A stretch of DNA of 64,000 nt from NCBI RefSeq assembly GCF_000423945.1, contig NZ_AUIY01000011.1, forward strand, positions 62,001 to 126,000, read 5' to 3'. The stretch comes from Butyrivibrio sp. XPD2002. Lineage in GTDB: Bacteria > Bacillota > Clostridia > Lachnospirales > Lachnospiraceae. Shown one piece after another: positions 17,545 to 26,885 of the stretch. Positions within the stretch are counted from its first letter, which is position 1; each line of letters begins with the position of its first letter. The notes under the pieces are model-generated. The model searched no databases. It was not told the DNA's origin and worked only from the letters and a program-made list of their open reading frames with translations. The translations under genes and the position numbers were made by a program.

Positions 17545-17572
17545 ATTATATCAAAATGATAAAATAAGTCAA
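17545..17572 (-). promoter_or_regulatory. Strong sigma-A promoter for the leader RNA and downstream gene
   Basis: On the minus strand TTGACT (17572-17567) and a perfect TATAAT (17550-17545) are separated by 16 nt. This is the best consensus promoter in this part of the window. Confidence 0.75.
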
Positions 17573-17602
17573 GCACTGGCGAACTTTTGTCTTTCTGTCG
17601 CG

Positions 17603-17628
17603 GACACTTTGCTGATTTAAAGCGTGTC
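17603..17628 (-). terminator. Hairpin after the WecG-fusion gene
   Basis: GACAC(G)CTTT pairs with AAAGTGTC around an 8-nt loop, flanked by CGC/GCG. No U-tract follows, so termination is uncertain, but it separates the glycan locus from the next promoter. Confidence 0.35.
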
Positions 17629-17656
17629 AGCGGAAACTGTACAGAAATAAAACCCA

Positions 17657-19219
17657 CTATTTCCGCATTATATAAGCTCTCCAGATAAACTTTGCATTTG
17701 AAGCCAAGTATCTCTTGAGAAGACGTTTGGGATCCTGGAAGAGTCTGTAAAGCCATTCCATACCTATTTTTCTAACCCACATAGGCGCTCTTTTGATATT
17801 TCCGGCAAAAAAATTAAATCCTGCACCAACTCCCAGCATGACACCATGAACCTTACCTTCATGCGCTGCCATCCATTTTTCCTGCTTGGGAGCTCCAAGT
17901 CCGATCCAGATGAAGTCTGCACCGGAGGCATTTAGCATCTCAATAACCTCGTCATCTTCCTCAGGAGTAAGCTCTCTGTACGGCGGTGAATAAAAACCTC
18001 TTATATCCATCCCCGGGAATCTCTTGGGAAGCTTTTCCTTAAGAAGCTCTATTGTCTCCTCGGATGATCCGTAGAAGAAATGAGAAAGCTTACCATCCAT
18101 GGTGGATGAAAACATTGTCTCCATAAAGTCAGGACCGGCTATTCTCTCTGCCTTTACGAATCCTGCCTTCTGAATTCTGTTTACAATCGGCTGTCCGTCA
18201 GGAAATGTCAGCGCCGAAGCATTCTGAATCTCCATGTAATCTGCATGATCGCTGGCTTCAACCGTAGTATGAACATTACAAAAGCAAATATATTTTCCGA
18301 ACAGCTCCTTTATGTGGCTTCTCACATAAAGCACTGCATTCTCTACATTTGAAACTGCAAAGTTAACACCAAGAACAGAGCACCTCTTTGACATTGCGGA
18401 ATAATATGAAGTCTGGAAATAACCAATTCCTCTTATGAGATGTCTTGTCACCCAGAGGCCATCAAGAGAAAGTCCGTAATATGTGTTTATTCCTTCGTTG
18501 GCAAGCCTTCTGACAAGATCTGTTCTTACAAAATCAACAATATCAAGCTTATCAGGAATGCACAGGAATACATCACTGCAGCCTGTTTCCTTCACCTTGC
18601 TTACAAGCTGCTCTCTGTTAATAACAGCTTCATAATCGTCAATATTCCTTGTAGCTTCTTCAGCATAAGCATCATCAATCTGAAAAATGTCTTCCAACTC
18701 AAATTCAAGCCCTAAGTCTTTTTCGAGATTTGCCCTGACATAATCCATGTCCCTGGCATAGGTTAGTGCAACCAGTCTTCTTCTGTGAAGATCAGGATTA
18801 CCCATTTTTATAAGTATTCCTCTGTAGATAAGCCTGAATGCAAATACCAGGACAAAGTTAATAACCACAAGATAGGCCATTGCAAGCCTGGATACCAGGT
18901 ATGTATTCTTGGAAGCCATCAGAACCACAAGCAAAAACACAAACAGCATCACCTGATTCTTGAAAACCTCAGTGAAGGTCTCGAGGGGATCCAGATCCTC
19001 AATAGCCTTGTAATCAAGTCTTCTGCCCCTGTACACATTTACAAGTGTGGCAAAAAGAATCTCCATAACAAAGATCATGGAATAGAGCGGTACCATCCAC
19101 TCCTTCTTAAAGTGCCAGTTAAATCTGATGGTTATCATCAGTACATAAGCAAGGGTAAGCGAAACCGCATCTACTATGAGCAATATTCTTTTTCTTCTGT
19201 GTGAGCGTGAAAGGCTCAT
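17657..19219 (-). CDS. Fusion of polyprenyl-glycosyltransferase N-terminal module with a WecG/TagA glycosyltransferase
   Basis: The 520-residue protein joins two modules usually found apart. Residues 1-270 look like the N-terminal part of WcaJ/EPS initiating transferases: four membrane helices (about 12-31, 43-62, 90-104, 110-130) and a Rossmann-like CoA_binding_3 region, without the bacterial sugar transferase domain. Residues 280-520 are a WecG/TagA/CpsF (GT26) domain: SVLGVNFAVSN, FCNVHTTVEAS, FPDGQPIVNRIQ, RIAGPDFMETMF, FFYGSSEET, FYSPPYREL, GLGAPKQEKWM, GVGAGFNFFAG, KRAPMWV and EWLYRLFQDPKRL. GT26 enzymes add the second sugar to a lipid-linked acceptor. The fusion may anchor the GT26 domain beside an initiating enzyme. 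It is the last gene of the glycan locus, 20 nt after the aminotransferase gene. Confidence 0.88.
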   Translation of the reverse strand: MSLSRSHRRKRILLIVDAVSLTLAYVLMITIRFNWHFKKEWMVPLYSMIFVMEILFATLVNVYRGRRLDYKAIEDLDPLETFTEVFKNQVMLFVFLLVVLMASKNTYLVSRLAMAYLVVINFVLVFAFRLIYRGILIKMGNPDLHRRRLVALTYARDMDYVRANLEKDLGLEFELEDIFQIDDAYAEEATRNIDDYEAVINREQLVSKVKETGCSDVFLCIPDKLDIVDFVRTDLVRRLANEGINTYYGLSLDGLWVTRHLIRGIGYFQTSYYSAMSKRCSVLGVNFAVSNVENAVLYVRSHIKELFGKYICFCNVHTTVEASDHADYMEIQNASALTFPDGQPIVNRIQKAGFVKAERIAGPDFMETMFSSTMDGKLSHFFYGSSEETIELLKEKLPKRFPGMDIRGFYSPPYRELTPEEDDEVIEMLNASGADFIWIGLGAPKQEKWMAAHEGKVHGVMLGVGAGFNFFAGNIKRAPMWVRKIGMEWLYRLFQDPKRLLKRYLASNAKFIWRAYIMRK

Positions 19220-19239
19220 ATCAAAAATCCCTCACTTCT

Positions 19240-20523
19240 TTATTTAAAGCATCTGTGAATGATATCAATAATGATATCCTGCTCTTCTTCGGTCATCTTA
19301 TTATCGGAAGGAAGACATAAACCTCTCTCAAAAATGTCAGCACTGACATCTGCTGCTACACCCTCATCGATATAAGCATTGCTTCTACCGCGAAGAATTC
19401 CCTCGGTAGTAACAAAAATATTATTTCTGTACATAGGCTGCATGTGCATGGGCTTCCAGATAGGTCTTCCCTCAGCATTGAAGCTTGCCAAAACATCAAG
19501 TATCTCTGTGGGGCAGCTCTTTCCGGGCTCGCTCTTATACAAAACCTCTTTTTCTGATCTTACATGAGGACACATAGCATCCTTATCGATCACAATGCAG
19601 CTAAGCCAGTAATTAGGCTCTGTGTCATCCGGAATAGGATTCATTGAAACAGGAAGATCCTTAAGTCCTTCCTTATATCTTTCGTAAATTCTCTTCTTAC
19701 TAGCGATATGCTCCTCGAGATAAGGCATCTGACCTCTCACAACACCTGCAACGATGTTGGACATACGGTAGTTATAGCCAAGCTCCTCATGCTGATACCA
19801 GGGCGCATTCTCTCTGGCCTGGGTGCTGAGCTTACGTACCTTATGGCAATCCTCCTCGGAATCAGTAACAAACATTCCACCTGAACTTCCTGTTATTATC
19901 TTGTTTCCATTGAAGGATATAATACTGTAATCACCGAACTTACCGGTCTGTACGCCTTTGTATGATGCGCCAAAGGACTCGGCTGCATCCTCAACAATAA
20001 GGGCGCCGTGCTCGTCCGCTATTTTCCTAATTTCATCAATTTTACCGGGAGTTCCGTAAAGATAAGCAACCACAATAAGCTTAACATCAGGATAAATCTC
20101 AAAAGCCTTCTTAAGTGCTTCCGGGCTCATATTCCAGCTATCCGTTTCAGTATCAATAAATACTGCTTCACCACCCTCATAGGCTATGGGATTCACTGTG
20201 GCATCAAAAGTCATATCGGAACAAAATACTTTTTTACCTAATAAGGTTCCGACATTAGCGGGCTGAGGTCCATACAGCTTCTCACCTGCAAGTCTGATTG
20301 CAAGGTGAAGTGCTGCTGTTCCTGAGCTTAAGCCTACAGCAAATTTTCTTCCGATCTTTTCCTGAACAAGCTTTTCAGATTCATTTATATTCTCACCAAC
20401 TGTGGAAACCCAGTTTTTCTCAATGGCATCCGTTACCCACTTAAGCTCATCACCATGCATGGTAGGAGACGCAAGCCACACCTTTTTCTCAAATCTCTTA
20501 ATTCCGTCAAATCTACTGTCCAT
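19240..20523 (-). CDS. DegT/DnrJ/EryC1-family sugar aminotransferase (PglE/LegC/PseC-like)
   Basis: The 427-residue PLP enzyme puts an amino group on C4 of a keto-sugar nucleotide. Visible features are GLSSGTAALHLAIRLAG (phosphate-binding turn near 64-80), DMTFDATVNPI, VEDAAESFGASYKG with Asp179 against the PLP ring, and SFNGNKIITGSSGGM with Lys208 as the Schiff-base lysine. The C-terminal WKPMHMQPMY and LCLPS stretches are typical. The gene follows a PglF-like 4,6-dehydratase by 4 nt, so the pair probably makes a UDP-4-amino-4,6-dideoxy-HexNAc. Members acting in pseudaminic and legionaminic acid pathways look alike, so substrate is not settled by sequence alone. Confidence 0.88.
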   Translation of the reverse strand: MDSRFDGIKRFEKKVWLASPTMHGDELKWVTDAIEKNWVSTVGENINESEKLVQEKIGRKFAVGLSSGTAALHLAIRLAGEKLYGPQPANVGTLLGKKVFCSDMTFDATVNPIAYEGGEAVFIDTETDSWNMSPEALKKAFEIYPDVKLIVVAYLYGTPGKIDEIRKIADEHGALIVEDAAESFGASYKGVQTGKFGDYSIISFNGNKIITGSSGGMFVTDSEEDCHKVRKLSTQARENAPWYQHEELGYNYRMSNIVAGVVRGQMPYLEEHIASKKRIYERYKEGLKDLPVSMNPIPDDTEPNYWLSCIVIDKDAMCPHVRSEKEVLYKSEPGKSCPTEILDVLASFNAEGRPIWKPMHMQPMYRNNIFVTTEGILRGRSNAYIDEGVAADVSADIFERGLCLPSDNKMTEEEQDIIIDIIHRCFK

Positions 20524-20527
20524 AATA

Positions 20528-22471
20528 TTACTCCGTCTCGTTTATAAGCTCTGCTGCACGCTCAAGCGCTCTCTGGTGCTCGATTGAATGCGAATCCGCA
20601 TTATCCTCCGGATGATATGTTGTAACAATCTTCTGGACTATCTCTCTTATCTCATCTGCGTGCTCAGCCTTTGAAGCCCCATTGAGCTCCTCAAGCTGTG
20701 AAAAGAACTTCATATCGTCCATATCGATAGGCTTACCGATATGAATCATTCTGTTAGCAGTATCCTGCATTCCTTCCTCGTCCATAAGCATCTCTTCGTA
20801 GAGCTTCTCTCCGGGACGAAGACCTGTAAACTCAATCTTGATATCCTCGCCAACCTTGTAGCCTGAAAGCTTGATAAGGTTCTCAGCAAGATCAAGGATT
20901 CTCACAGGCTCACCCATATCAAGGACGAATATCTCTCCTCCCTTAGCATAAGCGCCTGCCTGCATAACGAGGCTCACTGCCTCAGGTATAGTCATGAAGT
21001 ATCTGATGATATTAGGGTCTGTTACCGTAACAGGTCCGCCGGCAGCTATCTGCTTCTTGAAAAGCGGAATAACTGATCCGTTTGAACCGAGAACATTACC
21101 GAATCTTACTGCAACAAACTCTGTATCATAGTGCTTATTAAAGGTCTGAACTATCATCTCACAGATTCGCTTACTTGCACCCATGATGTTAGTGGGATTA
21201 ACAGCCTTATCTGTGGAGATCATAACGAATTTCTGACAGCCGTTCATAGCTGCTGCCATAGCTGTCTTGAAGGTACCAAATACGTTATTCTTGATTGCTT
21301 CGTTCGGACTGTCCTCCATAAGCGGAACATGCTTATGTGCAGCTGCATGATAAACAATCTCAGGTCTGTACTGCTCAAAGATCTTGTTGATTCTGTTTGT
21401 ATTTCTTACAGAAGCAATAAGAACTTCGAGATCAAGCTCGGGATGATCCCTCTTAAGCTCCTGCTGAATATCATAGGCATTGTTCTCATAGATATCTACG
21501 ATGATCAGCTTTCCGGGCTTATGGTTTGCAATCTGTCTTGAAAGCTCGGAACCGATTGAACCGCCACCACCTGTAACAAGAACAGTTTTGCCACTTACAT
21601 AGCCAGCGATCTGATTAAGGTCAACCGCGATAGGATCTCTTCCGAGAAGGTCCTCTACCTCGACCTCACGGAGCTTACTTACATTTACTTCACCATTAAC
21701 CAGCTGATAAACACCCGGAAGTGAACGAAGCTTACAGTTAGTCTCCTTACAGAGATCAAGGAGCTTCTTCATCTCACTTCTTGAAAGTGAAGGAATTGCA
21801 ACGATAATCTCATCGATATCATAGAGATCGGCACACTCAAGGATCTTGTCGCGTCCGCCCACTACTCTGATACCCTGGATATAATGTCCCCACTTACTTC
21901 TGTCATCATCGATGATACAGCTGATGACCATTGTAGAGAAATTACTGTTCACGATCTCCTTAATGATGATGTTACCAGACTCACCGGCACCGATCACCAT
22001 TACAGAGGTAGTGTTTTTACGATTCTCTGTCTTGTGCTTTACGCTTCTAATAAATCTGTAGCTGAATCTGCTTATGAAAATAAGCGTTATCAGAATAAAT
22101 GTGTACAGAAAGTAATAGCTCTGAGGAACAGGCTGTCTTCCCACCTTGAAAAACTGAAGGCCGAACACATTAGTAACGCCTGATGCAACGCAGGCTATAA
22201 CCAGATTCTGAAGCTCTGTCTCTCCGGCATACGCCCACAGACTGTTATAAAGTCTGAACAGATAAAAATATGCCAAAGATACAACAACATTGATAGCCAA
22301 AAAGTCCGTAACCGGATCCATGAATTCATAGGGCACAAGATCAATGTTGAACTCGTATCTCATAAGGAGCGCCAGATAGCTTGCAATTATGATACTTAGC
22401 ACATCATAAACTATAAGTCCGGCTCTTCTATAAAATTTTGCAAAATTAAAAGGTTTCTTCTCTGATTTCAT
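20528..22471 (-). CDS. Membrane NDP-sugar 4,6-dehydratase, PglF/CapD/FlaA1-like
   Basis: The 647-residue protein has four N-terminal membrane helices (about 18-36, 57-74, 88-106, 120-137), a CoA-binding-like Rossmann domain (150-270), and a C-terminal SDR dehydratase. The NAD motif is VLVTGGGGSIGSE (297-309). The active-site region reads STDKAVNPTNIMGASKR (419-435): Thr420/Asp421/Lys422 and Lys434, with Met430 in place of the SDR tyrosine as in PglF. YHAAAHKHVPLMEDSP and RPGEKLYEEML are also typical. PglF converts UDP-GlcNAc to UDP-4-keto-6-deoxy-GlcNAc, the first step to bacillosamine. Followed 4 nt later by an aminotransferase that would use this product. A candidate promoter lies upstream. 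Confidence 0.9.
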   Translation of the reverse strand: MKSEKKPFNFAKFYRRAGLIVYDVLSIIIASYLALLMRYEFNIDLVPYEFMDPVTDFLAINVVVSLAYFYLFRLYNSLWAYAGETELQNLVIACVASGVTNVFGLQFFKVGRQPVPQSYYFLYTFILITLIFISRFSYRFIRSVKHKTENRKNTTSVMVIGAGESGNIIIKEIVNSNFSTMVISCIIDDDRSKWGHYIQGIRVVGGRDKILECADLYDIDEIIVAIPSLSRSEMKKLLDLCKETNCKLRSLPGVYQLVNGEVNVSKLREVEVEDLLGRDPIAVDLNQIAGYVSGKTVLVTGGGGSIGSELSRQIANHKPGKLIIVDIYENNAYDIQQELKRDHPELDLEVLIASVRNTNRINKIFEQYRPEIVYHAAAHKHVPLMEDSPNEAIKNNVFGTFKTAMAAAMNGCQKFVMISTDKAVNPTNIMGASKRICEMIVQTFNKHYDTEFVAVRFGNVLGSNGSVIPLFKKQIAAGGPVTVTDPNIIRYFMTIPEAVSLVMQAGAYAKGGEIFVLDMGEPVRILDLAENLIKLSGYKVGEDIKIEFTGLRPGEKLYEEMLMDEEGMQDTANRMIHIGKPIDMDDMKFFSQLEELNGASKAEHADEIREIVQKIVTTYHPEDNADSHSIEHQRALERAAELINETE

Positions 22472-22484
22472 ATCTTCTTATTCT

Positions 22485-22512
22485 ATCATAAATTAGCTTT
22501 ACATAATACCAA
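22485..22512 (-). promoter_or_regulatory. Candidate promoter before the PglF-like gene
   Basis: TTGGTA (22512-22507) and TATGAT (22490-22485) are 16 nt apart on the minus strand in the 59-nt gap between the Wzy-like gene and the dehydratase gene. It may be an internal promoter of the long locus. Confidence 0.3.
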
Positions 22513-22530
22513 GCCTATTATCACCGATAA

Positions 22531-25215
22531 TTATTTATTATTTTTCTTAAATGCGATTGGCATAAGTGAAAAAACAAGTGCAATAGTCATGGGATTACTA
22601 AACTGGAATACCCATTCGGAAATAGCAGCAACGCCAAAGCCCACAGTCATTGCAAAAGGAAGTATTGCTCCGGGAACATCATCCCTGTGCTTAATGTAAT
22701 ATGCTGCTCCGCAAAAAAATGCAAAGGCCATCACAAGCAAAAATACTATTCCGCTAAGAATTCCGTTATCATACATAACCTGTATGTAGGTGTTATGAGC
22801 ATGAACCGCAATCTCTCCTGACGGAAGAACTGCCCCCATCTCATCATGCCCAAAAAGATTCATCTGCTGGAGATAAGATTTAAAAATCGTAATTCTACCG
22901 TTTGAGAATTCCTCAATTCCATCTTCTGTAGTCTGATCTTCCTGCTCCTCGTTTGTTTCTTCCGGAGCTTCAGTACTTTCTTCAGCCAAAGCTTCAGCCT
23001 GTGCAGCAGCTGCCTCTTCCTCAAGTCGTCTTCTCTCGAAGAGCTCATTACCGCCTGTCTCCATGAGATATTCCTTTATCTCAGGTGATGTCTGCTTGGA
23101 GGCAACGATTTCAGGAAGTGAGTACACCATCGCTCTGGACTGGTCCTCTGTAAGGGGAACACCGTTCTCACCCACAGTTGAGTATCCCTCACTGTTAAAG
23201 TTCTTATCATCCTCAGGATAGTTGTAATCCATAATGTCGACATTCAGGATCTTTTCAGCAAAAAGATCAACGAATCTCTCAATGTTCATGTAAAGATGAT
23301 TGTCAGGCTGACCGCCACCGTATAAACCAAAGTTCCCGGTTTCAACAAGAAACTTCTTGGGACGGGCAACTATCGCAGGGAACATTCTCTGCAGCGCAAA
23401 GGCTGAAGGGAAGCAAAGAACAACCGCGAGGATCATGGTTCCAATCTGTATCCCCAGATACTTAAGCCTGCCCTTTTTGCAATCAGTTGACATAAGCGCC
23501 AGCATACACATGATCATAACCACACATGCAAGATAGGATGTTCTTGAAATAGTGAAGATCATGTAAGCGGATACAAATCCAAAAAGAATAAACTCTTTCC
23601 AGAGATATCTAAAGCGATCTCTGAAAGAAGTAAGCTCTCTTGTAGTGTATATCTTATATAGTAGAAGTACAGCCGCAGCGCACTCCATCACTGTCATGTA
23701 CTCGGCAGTAATTGTTACTGTATGAAAAACGAATGCATATCTTCCTGTGTTAAAAGCCGCAAAGCTTCTGTGCATCCAGCAGTATATCATAGAAACTACA
23801 AAGTTCAGCAAAAGTCCGCCAACTACAAGCTCCGGATACTCTTTAAATCCATATAGCTTATAGCAAAACATAAGACCGATGACAAAGGCTGCTATTGCAA
23901 CTCCCCACCATCTGGTATTTCTGAACACCACCAGGACCACAAGAAATACTACGAAAAGCACTCCAAAAGCGCTCACCTTAACTCCTGACAGCTTACGACC
24001 GCCTTCTTCCTTAATCCTGCCATAAATATCCGCAGCAATATTAAAGATAAGGAACCCTGCCAGTACAGCAATGATAACTCCATAGGTCATAGCAGCATTG
24101 TGAAGATCGTATTCTTTCTCTGTCTCAGGCATCAGGTGCGCTGATCTGTAACATATTCCTGCTACAGCAGCAACAATCGCATATACTGCATTTCTTATGC
24201 TGCGTACTCGCTCAAGCGGAAGTGCAAAGCATAATAACAGAAGAAGGCATATCATCTCCTTACGCTCTGCAAGGGTCTGATATATCGTAAAAAGCGCATT
24301 CATATATTCACAACAGAACCAGATTGCCGCAGCAATAATTCCCATCTGTGCAAAGTGCTTTACGTTATGCCAGAGCTTTTCATCAAGAGTAGCATCACTC
24401 TCATGGTTGATCGCATAGAACACAAGGACATATGTTATCAAAACTCCAAGCTCAAGAAAAGCATTCTCTATGGGTCTGCTGTCAAAATACTTTACGGGAT
24501 AGATAAGAACCATGAGCACGATCATGGAAATTGCAGCTATGGGATTACCAACCACTCTTACAACACGATGGATAGTAATAAGCTCATCCTTTTTATCTCT
24601 AAAGATCATTCTTTCAAGAAGGATAAGTATTGCAGCGATCGCCATGATACCTGCAATTATAAGAAGTGACATTCCCTTTGTCAGAGGTTGTCTGTAATTG
24701 TAGTTTGCAGCAAGCTGAAGCCCCTGAACAGTTGTGTCATGATAAGCAAATGACACAAAGTAGGGTGAAGTATCCTCCCCTGCATGCTCATAAGCTACAT
24801 AGAAGGTTGAAAAAGCACCGTTTAAGATCATGGTGTAGGTCTCACCTACATTCAGATCAAGGCCCACTCTTACATGAACATATCCAGGAAGCTCTGCGTC
24901 TCTCAGATACACACCTCTCTGGTATATTTCTTCCATATTTTCATTGTAGAAAACCATGCTCATATAATTACCGAGCTCTATCTCTTCTACATAAATATCT
25001 ATGGACTCAAGTCTGTCATACTGAGCTATAAACTTCTGAACCACATCATGGTAGTCGTTAACTCTTTCCGAGGTCTGAATGATCTCGCCGCCACCATTTT
25101 CAGTAATTGTTCTCTGCCAGATTCTAAAAGGAAAAACAGACAGTATAAACAGAGCAGCAAAAATAAGTATCACTGCTCTTATAGCCACACTTCTGTAAAT
25201 AACTTTTCTTCTCAT
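22531..25215 (-). CDS. O-antigen ligase/polymerase-like (Wzy_C type) membrane protein with extra domains
   Basis: The 894-residue polytopic protein has a first helix near residues 11-30 followed by an extracytoplasmic region of about 150 residues with beta-rich character. About eleven further helices follow. A long outer loop (about 640-800) contains an Ala/Glu-rich stretch. The loop ends in HAHNTYIQVMYDNGILSG, the conserved His/Asn/Gly motif of the Wzy_C ligase/polymerase family. Such enzymes join lipid-linked glycans to each other or to an acceptor outside the membrane. Its start overlaps the preceding gene's stop by 4 nt (ATGA), with GGAGG 5 nt upstream, so the two are coupled. Whether it is a polymerase or a protein-directed ligase cannot be told. 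Confidence 0.78.
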   Translation of the reverse strand: MRRKVIYRSVAIRAVILIFAALFILSVFPFRIWQRTITENGGGEIIQTSERVNDYHDVVQKFIAQYDRLESIDIYVEEIELGNYMSMVFYNENMEEIYQRGVYLRDAELPGYVHVRVGLDLNVGETYTMILNGAFSTFYVAYEHAGEDTSPYFVSFAYHDTTVQGLQLAANYNYRQPLTKGMSLLIIAGIMAIAAILILLERMIFRDKKDELITIHRVVRVVGNPIAAISMIVLMVLIYPVKYFDSRPIENAFLELGVLITYVLVFYAINHESDATLDEKLWHNVKHFAQMGIIAAAIWFCCEYMNALFTIYQTLAERKEMICLLLLLCFALPLERVRSIRNAVYAIVAAVAGICYRSAHLMPETEKEYDLHNAAMTYGVIIAVLAGFLIFNIAADIYGRIKEEGGRKLSGVKVSAFGVLFVVFLVVLVVFRNTRWWGVAIAAFVIGLMFCYKLYGFKEYPELVVGGLLLNFVVSMIYCWMHRSFAAFNTGRYAFVFHTVTITAEYMTVMECAAAVLLLYKIYTTRELTSFRDRFRYLWKEFILFGFVSAYMIFTISRTSYLACVVMIMCMLALMSTDCKKGRLKYLGIQIGTMILAVVLCFPSAFALQRMFPAIVARPKKFLVETGNFGLYGGGQPDNHLYMNIERFVDLFAEKILNVDIMDYNYPEDDKNFNSEGYSTVGENGVPLTEDQSRAMVYSLPEIVASKQTSPEIKEYLMETGGNELFERRRLEEEAAAAQAEALAEESTEAPEETNEEQEDQTTEDGIEEFSNGRITIFKSYLQQMNLFGHDEMGAVLPSGEIAVHAHNTYIQVMYDNGILSGIVFLLVMAFAFFCGAAYYIKHRDDVPGAILPFAMTVGFGVAAISEWVFQFSNPMTIALVFSLMPIAFKKNNK

Positions 25216-26885
25216 AAATCCTCCACCGCATAGTGATTATGCAGTAAAACAGTATACACCAAAACCGGAACACTATACCACAAATATATTGTATATCTGA
25301 CCAGGTATGTAGGCCCAAGCAGGATAGTAAGCCAAACAAGAAGTACCAGAAGCCACGGATACATTCCCAGTTTTCTTCTTATAACTCCTGCTGTCATCAG
25401 CAGATAAATAAAAAGCCAGAAATATGCAGCCGGTGAAAACAAAAGTGAAACCACCGGAATATTCTGCTGGAATTTCTCTATTGAAAGCTTCCTGTAAAAG
25501 GCATCAATAAATGGAATAAGACTTTTCCTCTCGCCCGGAAGCTCAACCTCATAACCAAAATATGAGCTGTCAGTGTATGTAAATGTAAATACCGTATTCC
25601 CCTGATATACGTTGATAACTGCCCCCGGATACCAATATCCATAGGATGTTAAAAACCATCCGTTCAAATAGCTCATTGGGTTCTGCAGACCTTTCCCCAG
25701 CCACAGCCTCCAAAATGACCTGCTATCCTTTTCATAGGCAGCATTGTCGAAATACATCTTTAGTATATCCGATATCCTGGGTGTGTAATGGGGCAGTGCC
25801 TCTTCACTCAGGTATGTATACAGCACTTCCTTTTCTTCCTCAGTAAAGCTGTCCTTATCGTAATAGTAAACTCTTGCAAGCTGCTGGATAGGCACAGTCA
25901 GCATTTCCTGATGCTCTCCTGTCTCTGCAGAAAGAGCCGCACCAATTATAGTGTTTATACAAAAATATATTATGACAGGCGCTATGAGGAATGTCACTCT
26001 GTGGTACCTGTCCTTTTCCTTTACAAATTTGGCAGCCACAATGACAATCACTGCAAATACCAGATATGCATAAAAGCCGTTATGTCTAAAGAGCATCATA
26101 AGAACTGCACTTATGATTATCTGCCAGGCTTTTCTTCTCTTGAGGCCTCTGCCCTCTGTCTCTTCCCACTCCAGCATGAGAATGACGGATAATATCAAAA
26201 ATGCTGAAAAGAAGCCATCCTTACAGGAGCACAGCGTATACATGACAATGGTCGGGAACACTCCGAAAAATGCAGCCGTGAATGCCCTGTATTTTTTTCC
26301 TGCGCCGTGTTTTTTCAGATAGCTGATCACATAGGTGAAAATCCATGTCATAACCAGCATCTGCATTAAAATATAGAAAAAGATTCCGGCATTATAGCTT
26401 CCCGTAAACTTATGGAAGAAGGCAACGCTCCCTCCAAGAAGAAGCACATGTAAAAGGGGATGATGTGTATTAAAGCTCCTTGAGAGTACCTCTATTACTT
26501 CGGTCTGGGCATCATACACGAAAAAACCCGGATAAACTCCCAACAAAACCACGAAGTTCAGAGCCGCAATTATCATCCATACCTTAAAGAACTCATCACT
26601 TGTATAGCCCTTTTTCAGCTCCTGACCTTTGCCGGTTCTCCCTGAAACAAAGGTTATTCCCTGCTTCTCTTTTCGACTTCTCAAAAGAAGCTTATTCCAG
26701 CTGTATCTCACAGCAAGGGTTATGAAAACAGAAAGCCCCCAAAACAAAAGAAGCATTTTTACGTTGCCGATATCTATGTGATCCGAGCTTTCAAGCTGGT
26801 AGCCCCACACTATCCCAAGGGACATGCATACGCCAAATAAGACCGGCATCAGCCAGGTCTTATTCTTACTCTTTTGATTCCTCAT
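25212..26885 (-). CDS. Polytopic membrane protein, DUF6020-like
   Basis: The protein has 557 residues from this start and about twelve membrane helices. YPGFFVYDAQTEVIE followed by HHPLLHVLLLGG resembles DUF6020 proteins, found in Firmicute surface-glycan loci and GT-C-like in layout (acidic residues after a helix, then a His-Pro pair). The function is not established. I chose ATG at 26885 with GAGG 6 nt upstream; the longer frame to 26957 would overlap the GT2 gene by 92 nt. The overlap with that gene is 20 nt here. It is coupled to the downstream Wzy-like gene by an ATGA overlap, so the two may act together on lipid-linked glycans. Confidence 0.6.
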   Translation of the reverse strand: MRNQKSKNKTWLMPVLFGVCMSLGIVWGYQLESSDHIDIGNVKMLLLFWGLSVFITLAVRYSWNKLLLRSRKEKQGITFVSGRTGKGQELKKGYTSDEFFKVWMIIAALNFVVLLGVYPGFFVYDAQTEVIEVLSRSFNTHHPLLHVLLLGGSVAFFHKFTGSYNAGIFFYILMQMLVMTWIFTYVISYLKKHGAGKKYRAFTAAFFGVFPTIVMYTLCSCKDGFFSAFLILSVILMLEWEETEGRGLKRRKAWQIIISAVLMMLFRHNGFYAYLVFAVIVIVAAKFVKEKDRYHRVTFLIAPVIIYFCINTIIGAALSAETGEHQEMLTVPIQQLARVYYYDKDSFTEEEKEVLYTYLSEEALPHYTPRISDILKMYFDNAAYEKDSRSFWRLWLGKGLQNPMSYLNGWFLTSYGYWYPGAVINVYQGNTVFTFTYTDSSYFGYEVELPGERKSLIPFIDAFYRKLSIEKFQQNIPVVSLLFSPAAYFWLFIYLLMTAGVIRRKLGMYPWLLVLLVWLTILLGPTYLVRYTIYLWYSVPVLVYTVLLHNHYAVEDL

